NCBI RefSeq assembly: GCF_004216495.1
Contig: NZ_CP034841.1
Coordinates: forward strand, 682,001-746,000
DNA length: 64,000 nt
Direction of reading: 5' to 3'
From: Mycoplasmopsis phocirhinis
GTDB lineage: Bacteria > Bacillota_I > Bacilli_A > Mycoplasmatales > Metamycoplasmataceae
The number at the start of each line of letters is the position of its first letter. The stretch's first letter is position 1. This document shows positions 20,788-32,300 of the stretch, piece after piece. Made by a program: the position numbers and the translations under genes. Below the pieces are notes generated by a model. The model was not told where the DNA came from. It worked only from the letters and a program-made list of their open reading frames with translations, and made no database searches.

Positions 20788-23302
20788 ATGAATAGCAAAA
20801 TAAACAAAGAACAATTAAGTAAAATTATTTGAGATTCAGCTAATAATGCTAGAGGCAATATTTCACAAGAACAAAATAAAAACTTTTTATTAAGTTTGCT
20901 TTTTTACAAGTTTTTATCACAAAAACAGTACAATTTTTTGATAAATCAATTAAAAGAATATGTTGAAAATCGCCAGCCTAATTTAGACGATATTAACGCT
21001 TTAAATGATGAAAATTTTGATGAGGATGGCAAAAACAAAACATTCAATTTATATTCAGAAGGTTACCAGGATATTATTGAAGCATCTAAAATTGAATTAG
21101 GTTATTTCATTAAACCGCGTTATTTATTTGAAAATTGGGCAAATAATAATACTAAACTTGAAATCAAAGAAATTTCCGATGCTGTGCAATATTTTTATAA
21201 AAATTTATCTGAACAAGATGAAATCAGATCTTTATTTGAAGGTGTATTTGATGCTTATTCAAATGATATATATAAATTAGGAGATCCAGCTAACGCAACT
21301 AAATATTTAAATAATATTTTAGAAAAGATTAAATTAATTTCAGTTGAGCAACAAGATTTTGACGTATTAGGTTATATTTATCAATATGTAATTAAACAAT
21401 TCGCTGGTCAATTAGGAAAAAAAGGGGGAGAATTTTTTACTCCTAGCGAAGTGTCACAATTAATGTCTGAAATTGTAGCCCGTCATCTACAAAATCGTCA
21501 AAATATTTCTATATATGACCCTACCTCTGGTTCAGGTTCATTATTAATTAAACTTGGTGATATGTTTGCTAAATATTCTAAAACTAAACATAAAGTAACT
21601 TATTATGCTCAAGAATATAATTCAGAAACTTATACATTATCAAAAATGAATTTAATTATGCATGACATTAACCCTATTGATATTCATGTGCGCAACGCTG
21701 ATACACTTAAAAAAGATTGACCTTTTTTTACTAAAAATAACGATGAATCATCATACCAGTTAAAAATGGTAGACGGTGTTGTTGCTAATCCTCCTTATTC
21801 ATTAAATTGAGAACCAGATGACGCAATAGGAGATCCACGGTTTAGTGAATACGGTTTAGCACCTAAATCTAAAGCTGATTATGCTTTTGTGTTGCACAGT
21901 TTATACCATTTAGAGCGTGACGGTATAATGGCTGTTGTTTTACCTCATGGAGTTTTATTTAGGGGGGGGGAGTGAAGCTAAAATTCGCCAAAAACTAATA
22001 GAAAATGGCTATATCGACACAATTATTGGCTTGCCAGCCGGCATATTTTTTAGAACCGGTATCGCAACAATAATAATGGTATTGAGAAAAAACCGCATAA
22101 ATCGTGATATTCAATTCATTGATGCTTCTAAATTATTTACTAAAGATTCTTCAACGAACAGAATGGAAGCTTCGCATATTCGTAAAATTGTCGATACATA
22201 TATTAATAAATTAGATGTAGAAAAATTTGCTAAAGTTGTTAGTTATGAGCAAATTAAAGAAAATGATTTTAATTTAAATATTTCACGCTACATTGATTCT
22301 TTTGAAAAAGAAGATTTTCACGATTTATACGCTAGTTTACACGGTGGAATACCAAATTCAGAAATAAATAAATTTAAACTTCTATGAGATTCAATGCCTA
22401 ATTTAAAACAAAGTTTAATCAAACCAATTGACAATCAATACAGTGATTTTATTGATAAAAATAATATTTATCAAAATATTATTGAACACAACGATACAAA
22501 AATTTATTTGCAAAAATACACTGATATAGTCAATAATTTAAATGAGTTTTTAAGTTCTAAATTAACAAACTTACAAAGTATTAAAAATATTAATATTGAA
22601 AATTTAGCAGATGAATTTGATAATTTCTTTTTTAATCACGCTGCTGAAATCAAAATAGTAGATAAATACGATTTATATCAACAAGCAATTAACATATTCA
22701 AAACAATTAAAAATGATTTATATGCAATTTTGGCTAATATTGAACAAAAAAACAATTCATATGATAATGTTCTTGATAATGATTTTATTGGCAAAAAATA
22801 TTTTACAGATGAATGAAATCAAATTAGCGCTTTAAAAGCTGATATTGAAGAAAAAACTTCACGCATCAAAGAAATAGAGCCTGATAAAAAAGCAAAAGAT
22901 ACTTTAACAGAAGAAGAACAAAATGAGTTAAAACAATTGCAAAGTGAAGAAAAAGCTTTAAAAACAAACTTAAAAACTCTAGAGCGAAATTTTGATGATA
23001 AAAAAGCATCAAAAATTAGTACATTAAATGAAACTCAATTCATTGAATTATTACATATGAAATGAAGTGAGGCACTTTCAAAATCAATTCTAGATAAAGG
23101 TAATGATATTGTTAATAACGAAATAGCAAAATTAGAAAAATTAGCCCAAAAATATGATGTAACTCTTTCACAAATAAACGATCAAATTAAAGACAATGAA
23201 AACGAACTAATTCAAATGCTTAAAGAATTAGAAGGTGATGAATATGATATGAAAGGGATTAATGAGCTAATAAATTTATTAGGTAAAAATAATGAAAAAT
23301 AA
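20788..23302 (+). pseudogene. hsdM: Type I methyltransferase HsdM, switched out of frame by a G9 tract
   Basis: N6-adenine methylase subunit. The first 391 codons include the N-terminal helical bundle, GGEFFTPSEVSQLM, the SAM motif DPTSGSGSLL and catalytic NPPYSL. At codon 392 the frame enters nine G residues and then stops within five codons (397-residue product). With eight G the frame continues to 23302, giving 837 residues: the rest of the methylase (FFRTGIATIIMVLRK) plus a long coiled-coil tail. The restored end overlaps hsdS by 11 bases. The N6-adenine specificity subunits follow; no hsdR is nearby. This copy therefore looks phase-OFF, not decayed, since both halves are well conserved. 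A base-count error at the tract cannot be excluded. Confidence 0.85.
21962..21970 (+). repeat. Poly-G tract (G9) inside hsdM
   Basis: Nine consecutive G in a gene with very low GC. It is the only such tract noted in the window. Length changes by slipped-strand mispairing would turn hsdM on and off; 8 or 11 G give an open frame. Confidence 0.9.
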
Positions 23303-24479
23303 ATTAATACCTGATATTAGATTTAAAGGATTTACAAACGCTTGAGAACTAAAAAGGTTGGGTGAAATTACTTTAATCAAAACAGGTGCAAAAGATGCTA
23401 ACCATATGATTGAAAATGGGAAATATAATTTTTTTACCTCTGGAATAAATGTTTTTAAATGTAACACATGAAGTTTTTCAGGGAAATCCATAATAATAGC
23501 TGGCAACGGAGCAAATATGGGTTATTTACATAAAACAGATGGTTATTTTGAAGCCTATCAAAGAACTTATGTATTAAAAACACACAATAATGTATGAAAT
23601 TTTATTTATTATGCACTTGCATCTACTTTCCAAAAATTTATTAACCAAAAAATAAAAAACGGAGGAATTCCGTTTCTCGTGTATAACGACATATCCGATT
23701 TTAAAATTAAAATAACAAATAACAGCGAGATTAAAGTTATTGAAAAAATATTTTTAACGTTAGAAACAAGCCTATCACTTCTTCAGCGTAAGTTAAAAAT
23801 GCTTGAAAACATTAAAAATACACTACTTGAAAAGATGTTCGCTTCCTCAAAATCATTATATCCTTCAATCAGATTTAAAGGATTCACAAACGCTTGAGAA
23901 CTAATAAATATTAGCAATGTTGTTGAATATGGTTTAACAGGCGGAACACCATATATACAAAATCCCGAGTACTATAATGGAAATATTCCTTTTTTGAATA
24001 TTTCAGATATTACAGAAAATGATGGTAAGTATTTAACTAAAATCAAGAAAACAATATCGCTAAAAGCAGTTAAAAACACATCAGCAAAATTAATAGAACA
24101 ACAACATTTAATTGTAGGAATGTACGCTTCAATAGGTAAAATTGCTATAAATAAGCATAATTTAGCAATAAGCCAGGCTGTTATAGCTTTAAAATTCAAA
24201 AAAACTTATGATTTAGATTTTTATTACTTTCTTTTTTATAAAAAATACATTAATAATGAATGAAATAAAGAATCTCTTAATGGTGTTCAGTCAAATTTAA
24301 CTAAAAAAACGATATTAGATTTGCCACATAAAACCACAAATATTAAAGAACAAAACAAAATTTCAACTCTACTCAATTATTTTTATAAAATTGTATCACT
24401 TCTTCAGCGTAAGTTGATTTTTTTAAAAAATAATTGAAATGACTCATTTCATATGAAAGAAAGAATAAAAAAACTCTAA
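23292..24479 (+). CDS. hsdS: Type I specificity subunit HsdS, copy 1
   Basis: A 395-residue protein with two target-recognition domains (about residues 18-155 and 208-355). Each is preceded by the conserved RFKGFTNAWEL and followed by a helical spacer with SLLQRKL. Each recognition domain reads half of a bipartite DNA site. The start overlaps the hsdM stop by 11 bases. The middle spacer and second RFKGFTNAWEL lie in a 135-bp sequence repeated inverted in copy 2. The C-terminus is divergent and short, as if a recombination end. Confidence 0.9.
23769..23903 (+). repeat. hsdS inverted repeat, copy-1 arm
   Basis: A 135-bp block covering the central spacer and the start of the second recognition domain. 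Compared by eye with the arm at 25107-25241 in reverse complement it differs at about three positions. Recombination between the arms inverts the segment and swaps second-half recognition domains. Confidence 0.88.
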
Positions 24480-24533
24480 TCATCTTGATTTGAGTTTAGT
24501 TTTTCTATATTTATTTGAATATTTTTGTTTATT

Positions 24534-25793
24534 TTAAACAAACATCTTTTTAAGTAGTGTATTTTTAATGTTTTCAAGTATTTTTAACTTACGCTGAAGA
24601 AGTAATACATTAGTTTTCAAATTTTCAAATAGTTTGTGTATAAAACATTGTTCTTTATAATTTGAGGTGATATTTAATGATAATTTTTCAACTTCTGACC
24701 AATTTATATATATTTGGGATGTTCCTTGTTTTATAGAGAGAATTTTATATCTTGTATGTTTAGAATACATTAAATAATAGATGTATTTTGAGTTATATTT
24801 TGTTTCATCTATAATCAGTCTTTGTGTTCTTTGATTATAAATAAATTTATCTGATTTGTCTATATATAAAACTTTCCCGAGTATATTTCCTTCCATAGTT
24901 TTATCATTTAAAACCATTACCAAATCATCTTTATTAAGTAAATAATTTTGCGAAATATTATTTTTATTAATTCTTAATAATTGATCGTTATATTCTCCAT
25001 CGACACCATAACTGCCTATATTTATCACATTATATTTACCGTTTGGATTAAAATATTTTTCTAACGAAACTCCACCTATGCCTTTACACAATTCACCCAG
25101 CCTTTTTAGTTCTCAAGCGTTTGTGAATCCTTTAAATCTGATTGAAGGATATAATGATTTTGAGGAAGCGAACATCTTTTCAAGCAGCGTATTTTTGATG
25201 TTTTCAAGCATTTTTAACTTACGCTGAAGAAGTGATAGGCTAGATTTTATTTTTGTAAATAAATTCACTATTTTTTCCTGCTCATTTATTTTTGGAATTG
25301 TAAGTTTACAATTTTGAAAAAAAGTAAGACCTAATGTGTATCTTTGAATTCCTTGTGCATTTACTGCGAAATAATTTCTTATTTTTTGAGTTTTAAAATA
25401 CCAATCTAAAAATTCATAATAAAAATTATTTTTACTTCTATATCTTACTAAATGATAAGAAAACACTGCATTTTTTAAGGTTTTTAGCGTTGTTTTGGCA
25501 AACCCAATTTCTTCAGGTGTTTCCGATGAAGGTGTTATAAATACATCGCCTTTTTCAACATTTTTGGTTGATAATTGTTCTCTTGTTGCTGTGTTTATTT
25601 TAAGGTTCCTTAACTCGATTTCAATGTCGTTAAACACATCCATATAATTCACTACACTAACTTTAAAGTCATTATCACGAATTACTTTGTCAACATTTGA
25701 ACTTGAAAATTCACCAGCATCACCCAACTTTTTTAGTTCTCAAGCGTTTGTAAATCCTTTAAATCTGATTGAAGGGACTAATTTAGTCTTCAT
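24534..25793 (-). CDS. hsdS: Type I specificity subunit HsdS, copy 2 (inverted)
   Basis: A 419-residue protein convergent with copy 1, 54 bases away. It has two different recognition domains (about residues 22-170 and 230-370), with the same frame motifs: RFKGFTNAWELKK, LLQRKLKMLENIKNTLLEKM twice. The second half differs from both domains of copy 1, so at least four recognition domains are stored. It has a ribosome site (TTTAGGAGG) and an intact frame, but no obvious promoter or hsdM, so it may act mainly as a silent donor. Confidence 0.87.
25107..25241 (-). repeat. hsdS inverted repeat, copy-2 arm
   Basis: Reverse-complement partner of 23769-23903. Shorter matches also exist at the gene starts (the 5' RFKGFTNAWEL coding stretches) and at the spacer near 24556-24612, giving several possible crossover points. 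Confidence 0.88.
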
Positions 25794-26191
25794 GAAAACC
25801 TCCTAAACATTATGGTGTTTATTTACAAATATTTTAATAGATTTACTTTTTTATACATTGTTTTGATTAATAAATTTTAGTAAACAAAATTAAGCATGCA
25901 TATTATTTCTAAATGTTTTAATAAACAAATTTTTTATTTTTTTAAAAAATTCTTTTCAAAATCGTTCTTTTTTGTATAATAACCGTGTTATGTTAAATAC
26001 TTTATCCACACGTATTTTCAAAAAAAATAATGACATCATGATTAAAATCGTGATTTTTTACTAATACGTGCCACAAGTATTTTACGGTGGCGAATTAAAG
26101 CCTACCCTGTAAATTTAATTAACTAAAGTAGGTTGCAAAATCTACTTTTAATTTTATTTACATAACTTAAATTGATCAATGGAGGTAATTA
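25794..26191 (+). promoter_or_regulatory. Promoter and structured 5' leader of the lipoprotein-protease-opp operon
   Basis: A 398-base stretch without a gene. TGTATAAT (-10 at 25975-25980) should start a transcript near 25987, leaving a leader of about 205 bases. The leader contains a long-range pair CACGTATT/AATACGTG (26009-26016 with 26063-26070) enclosing a terminator-like hairpin (26035-26054) followed by six T. Next comes GCCAC/GTGGC (26070-26091). Then two mutually exclusive pairings share the same bases: CCTAC/GTAGG (26101-26132) and AAAGTAG/CTACTTT (26125-26148). GGAGG lies before the ATG. This is a switch-like layout. It does not match a riboswitch class I can recall. Confidence 0.5.
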
Positions 26192-29100
26192 ATGAAGAAA
26201 AAAATATCATTATCAATTTTAGCATCAACACCAATATCATTAATTGCTTTAACAGCCTCGTGCAATAATGATGCTAAAAAAAATATAAATAAGGAAAACG
26301 AATTAAAAATTATAAATTTAACAAATACACTTAAAAAAGCCAATAAACAAATAGAAAATAATAAAAAAATAATACAAGAATTAACAACTCAATTAAATTC
26401 ACAACAAAACCCAAATTTAATTAAAGAGCAACAAATAAACGAGCTTGAAACGCAAACAAATTTACTAAATAAACAAATAATTGAATTGAGAGGTAAAAAA
26501 ATCCAAAAAAGTGATGTTTCAGCCAAAAAATTATTAAACTTTTTATCTAATTTTTTAACCGAAGAATTTCCAAATGAACTATTAAAACAATTTCCTCAAA
26601 AATATGAAAATGAAAAATCAGTTCTTAATCAAATTAAAACCAGTGTTTTATCAACATTAAAAGAATATAATAATACACCTGAAGATATAGAAAATTTCGT
26701 TAATTGACAGCAAGTTATTATGAATATTTTAGAGCGAACATCAGTTGTAGCTAATTATGTTAATAGTGGTAGTGATATTGTTTATTTTCCTATAAAAGCA
26801 AATAAACAATTAGCTATGTTATTTGAATGAAGAATAAAAGATATTGACCGCTTAATTAGCGCTATTAAATTAAACGATGATACCATTTATAATTCAAATT
26901 CAACAGTTCAAGATGGTAAAAATCAAAAACAAACTCTCATTGATGAATTACAAACATATAAAAATGAATATTTAAGTGCTCAAAACGAAAAATTATTAAT
27001 GAATCAAATTGCTAGTTGATATAAATTAGAGCAAAACACTTCAACTGCTATTGTTGGCAAATTCATTAATGTTGAATCGGCAACTGATTCTATTACAAAT
27101 CGTCATTTTTTAGCAAAATTTAAAGTAAATCCAGATTGAACCGTTTCTGCTTTTCCGATTTATCAACACATAGTTAATGAAGAATTTATAAATAACACCA
27201 AACAAAAATTAAATGAAGTAAAAGAGTATATTATTGAGTGATTAAATAAAGAAAAACAAACTCCATTTGTTCGATCTCTTCGTTTTAATAAGCTTTATCA
27301 CCGATTAGTTTCGCTTTTAAATACTTTGATTTCAATTACTTCTGGTAATAATGTTAAATATAGCAATTTTGAATATGAAAAAGATGTTGATTTATTTGTT
27401 TTAGAAACTAAACTATTATTATCCGATTTAAAAACAACAGAATTTCAAAACGAAAAAGCACAAATAGATAAAATCGTCGATGATGCTGTCAATAGTAATG
27501 GTACTTTATGAACTTCGTTTGCGAATAAAAACAATGATAAACGGAATAGTGACCAAGATAATTATGAAAAAATGTATAAAGATTTCTATAATTATTATAG
27601 GTTTAAAATAATTGAATTAAGAACTATACCACATTCAAATTTCCAAGAATCATTTGCGAGATATGTACAATATTTAACATTAGTAAATGAAATTAATCAC
27701 GCCTATAAATTAATGGATTTAAATATGTTGTTAGGCGTTGATATTAACGATAATGAATTTAAAACATTAACTAAATATGATAGTACCGACGATATTGATT
27801 TAAAAATTGAGCAACAACAAAATAAAATAAATTTATATAAGCAGGCATTAAGTACAAAATGAGAATTAATTCAAAATTTATTGCAAGAATACACCAGTTC
27901 GGATAAACAAAATGCTTTGTCTTATATTAATTCAATTAATCTTAAGGCAAATGATTTCAAAAATTTATTGTTTGTTAATTTTGATGAAAATGGCCAGTGA
28001 AATTCATTTTATTCTGATGATGCAATCATACAAATGAAAACTGAATTGAATGAATATTTTGATTTTGTAAATCAAATTAAACTAACAAGTGAAACAAAAG
28101 AACTAAATGCGTTAAATGACGATATTGAAAATATTAAAATCAAATCGCAACAGCTAAAAACTAAATTTTTTGGTAATAAAACTACACTAGATAACGAGCA
28201 AGATTTAGAGTTTAATTCACAAACATTGTTTGATCAATTTTTTGATAATTTAGAAAATGAAGGCTATGACACATTCGGTGAAACATACAATAAACAAATC
28301 CAATTATTTAAGGATGTAGCGAATATATTCGCTGAAACACGTAAATTAAATTTAAATGATCAAGAATTCAACGCGATGGTTAATGAGATTAAAAATGAAT
28401 TATTGATTATTAAACAAAATGCAGAAAGAGTAAAAGAATATAATAGTTATTACGATTGAAATATTGAAGGTGATATTGTAAACACTATAAGAGACGACAT
28501 TGTTGATAATTTATTCTGATTAGAAAAAAAATTAACAAATTTATTTAATTTAAATAATGATAATAACACCGACAAAGACGAAGTTAGAGTTGAATTAGAA
28601 AAAATTAAATCACGCTTAATGACTTTAATTAATGAATTAGGAGACACAAATAAAACAAATGAGTTAACTTCATCAATTAAAATCAGTATTGACACAGCAA
28701 CTCAAATAATTCAAACACTAAAACAACGGAAAAAGAAAATTCAAAACATGGCTAAACTAATACCTATACAAGAAGTATTAGTATTGATTAGATATTGAAA
28801 TAATACTCAAAAACCAAAATTATTAGAAATAATGCCAAAAAAACTAACCGATCATAATACACACAGCGTATTAAGCTCAAATGGCGGCCAAGACCGAGAC
28901 ATTGTTAACTTTTTTCAACAAAAAATGAATAACATAGACGAAGTTGTTTCAACCAAGTCAATAACTTCAATTCAAGCAGATAATTTTAATTATGAAGATA
29001 ATACTCAACAAAATAAGTTGTTTACTGAATTTAAAGTTTTAGAACAAGCATACGCTGTTGCTTTGTTAAACTTTATACAAAATAATAACGACACTGAACA

Positions 29101-29338
29101 AGAAAACTTAAAAACAGCAGTAAGTGACTCAAGAACCAAATACTATCAATTTTTAAATTCACTAAAAGATAATGGAGTGATTTTAGACAATAAATATATT
29201 AGAATGAGTGCTGATAGATATGTAATTGAGCAAGATGCTGATAATAGATTAACACCTTTTGATTTATTGAAAAAATATATAACATCAGCCAGTGTTAATG
29301 AAATAGTAACCAAATTATATAAGGACTATATAAAATAA
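26192..29338 (+). CDS. Large lipoprotein, function unknown, first gene of the opp operon
   Basis: A 1048-residue lipoprotein (signal ending LTASC, Cys24). Residues 30-110 are coiled-coil-like, with repeated KQIxxxxxxI heptads. The rest is charged and helical with many N and K residues, no further membrane spans, and no cysteines or enzyme motifs that I can identify. It is exported and lipid-anchored on the outer face. It lies 12 bases ahead of the giant protease-like gene and shares its promoter with the opp genes. It may bind host protein, or peptides, for its neighbours; inference only. Confidence 0.8.
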
Positions 29339-29350
29339 AAGTGAGGGGAT

Positions 29351-32300
29351 ATGAAAAACAATAATAAAAAACCCAAAAAAGCATTCAATTGGAGAACATT
29401 AGTGTGACCTAAATACCTAATTTCGTTAGGTATTGTAGCTGTTGCTGCTGGTGCAACTATTGGAGTGCTTAAACATAATTCAAGTAATCCTACATTACAG
29501 CCAGGAACTGAAGCCAGTGGTTTAAGTAATGAATTTTTAGATTTATCTAAAGAGCCAAAACTAACCTTTGTAAATTCGGAAAAAAATAGTGAAATAGCCA
29601 CATTTGATCCAAATCGCGGCGAGGATGGAATTGTTAATTTTCGTGGAAAAGAACTATCTTATAACGAATTTTTAAAACAATATTATGAAGCTAATAGAGC
29701 TTATCCGTTTTTAAACATTAGATATGGAATGTTTGATTTTTATAACGAATATTTAGAAGCTGTTAGTGCTAAGGATTTTTATTCTTTTACTAAATGATTT
29801 ATGAAAAATGTGTCATGAGGCCCTGAAATCATTACACTTAAAGAATTTTCGATTGTTAAAGGTGTTGAACTACAAGGAAATAATATTACTTTAGGCTCGC
29901 ATTCAAATCAAGACAAAGAATATACAACAATAAAATTTTTCCCAGATGCATTCTTTGGTTCGATTCCATTTTATAGCACCATTAGTGGAGCTGGAAATGC
30001 CAATGATTCATTACTATACAAAATTAATAAAAAATTATTAACTTCAGATGAAATTCAAACATTTTTAGATAAAGCAAGTAAATATAATGCCTTTAGCAAT
30101 ATTTCACTAAAAACTATTAACGCAAACTCATTTAGATGAATAACTGATATGCGAGCTTTAATTAATAAAAGCGTTTTTGCTGTTAAAGCTCAATTGCCTC
30201 AACAATATAAAAATGATGCATTTAGCCCAATTGAAACTGGAAGATTAAATGCTAGCTCCGAATATGTTTCAATTGTTGATGCCAATAGTTTTGAAGAAGC
30301 CAAAACTAAATTTGCAAATTTATTAAAAGAATATAGTGAAAAAGGAATTAAAGATTTAGATACAAATATAGATTCATATAGTTTTGAACAAAAAACTATT
30401 ATGGGTATAACACGTGATTTTATTGAAGAAATTAAAGAAAAAAATAAAATTGCTGATAAATTTGTTCAATTAAACTTTACCGATGGCAAAACTTTTACAA
30501 TGTTTAATCCAATCGAGGATGCTGAATACCAAAAATCTGCCGCTACTGCCGATGCCGATGCTGTTTGAGAAAAATCACAAAATGTACAAAGCACAACTGC
30601 AGGTTTTGATTCAAGCATTAAAGACTTTAATAATTTAAATAGTGATTTAGATGCTTTATACGCTAAATGGTTATCAGCAAACACACAACTTGAAAAAGCT
30701 GATTTTGAAACTTTTAAACAATTAGTGCTAAAACTAAAAAGAATTGATGATATTAAAGCCGAAATTGTTAAATTAAGCAATGATATTAGTAAAAATCAAA
30801 CTAAAGAAGATGAAGCTATCGCAACAAGCACATCTGGTCAATTTAAAAATGTAGAAAGTTTTTACCAAAACTTAATTAGCTCTAATACTGAACAATTACA
30901 ACAAGCTCAAACTGAATTAGCTACGCAAACCCAACAAGTGAATGCGTTAAAAGCTCAAATTGAAGCTGAACAAAATAATGACAAAGTAGTAGAATTAAAA
31001 CAACAACTTTTAGAGTTGAATATGACTGTTGAAAGTCAACGTCAAAAAATAGATGAAATCAATGAATTACTAGTACGCTTTAACAATACTCTTGAGCAAT
31101 ATCGTAAATTACCAACACAAGATAAAGTTAGTGAAGTAAATCAACAAATTGCTACATTATTAACTGAACAAGAACAATTAAACGAGCAAATGCTTAAAGA
31201 TGAAATAACTCAAATTTTGAATAAAGCAAACATTGAAAATGTTAGAGTTGATGCTCTAATTGGTCTAGAAAAACTTTATAATGAAGTAAAATCTTCGCAA
31301 TTTAATGAAGCTAAAACCAAGTTTGATTCTTTATTCACTAAAGCACAATATATAGTAGAATTTAAAGCTGAAATTGCTAAATTTAGACCTCTTTATAAAT
31401 ATTATGAGAAATTTTTAGGTGGTGATTTTTTCGCAAAAGTTGAACCTGAAACACAAAATTTTGTGCTATATTCACATGATTTAGCGTTTAGTCCACTGCA
31501 ATTAATTGCTATCGATCAATTAAAAGAAAATATTGAAAAATCACAAATTAATTGAAGAGAATACACAGATATTGATGGTTTTATTCGTTCACAAAGTGAT
31601 GATGAATTAAAAGATTTTTATGTATATGCCCCTGAGATTCAAAGTGTTGGCAATGATTTTACTGCTGGTAAAGAAGCAATTGATAATATAGCTGATTCGA
31701 TAAAAAACGAATTTGATTCTTTAGCATTATCATTTAGTGATGAGCCAAAATTAAAAGCAACTTATGAACAACTTTCTTCAGAATATGATTCATTAAATAT
31801 TACTGATTTAGTTCAAAAAGTTAAAGATGAACTTGAAAAACTTAACCAACTAGCAAAGCAATTTGAATATTATGTGCCAAATTATGTAAAAATAATGACT
31901 TTAAAGGCAATTGTTCAATACACCAATGAACAAAATCAAGCTGTATTAAAAAATGAAATTTTAGATATTATTAATTCAAATGATGATTTAAAAACTCATT
32001 TATCTTCATTTGAATATGTCATTGATAATATAGATAATATGAGAAAAGATGCAGAAAAGCAAATTAGTGATTTTAATTTACGAGTTGCAGATATTATTAA
32101 ATCGATTTATGACACATATTCAAAAATAATAACTAACAAAACCTCTTTAGATTCGCGTATAGAGCAATACAAAAAAGATAAATTAGCATTTTTTACACAA
32201 AAAATGAATGAATTGTACGCTAAAATCGAGAATGCTAACTTAAATGATGAGGCAATTAAACACAATGTTGAAGATTTAGTCAAAACATTTAGTGCATTAA

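Noticed and set aside
23292-25793. CRISPR array or transposon as the cause of the repeats
   Set aside because: The repeats are long, few, inverted, and lie in the coding frame of hsdS; they are conserved spacer-coding regions.
25987-26191. T-box, purine or TPP riboswitch in the leader
   Set aside because: The defining conserved cores of these classes are not present by eye; reported instead as an unclassified structured leader.
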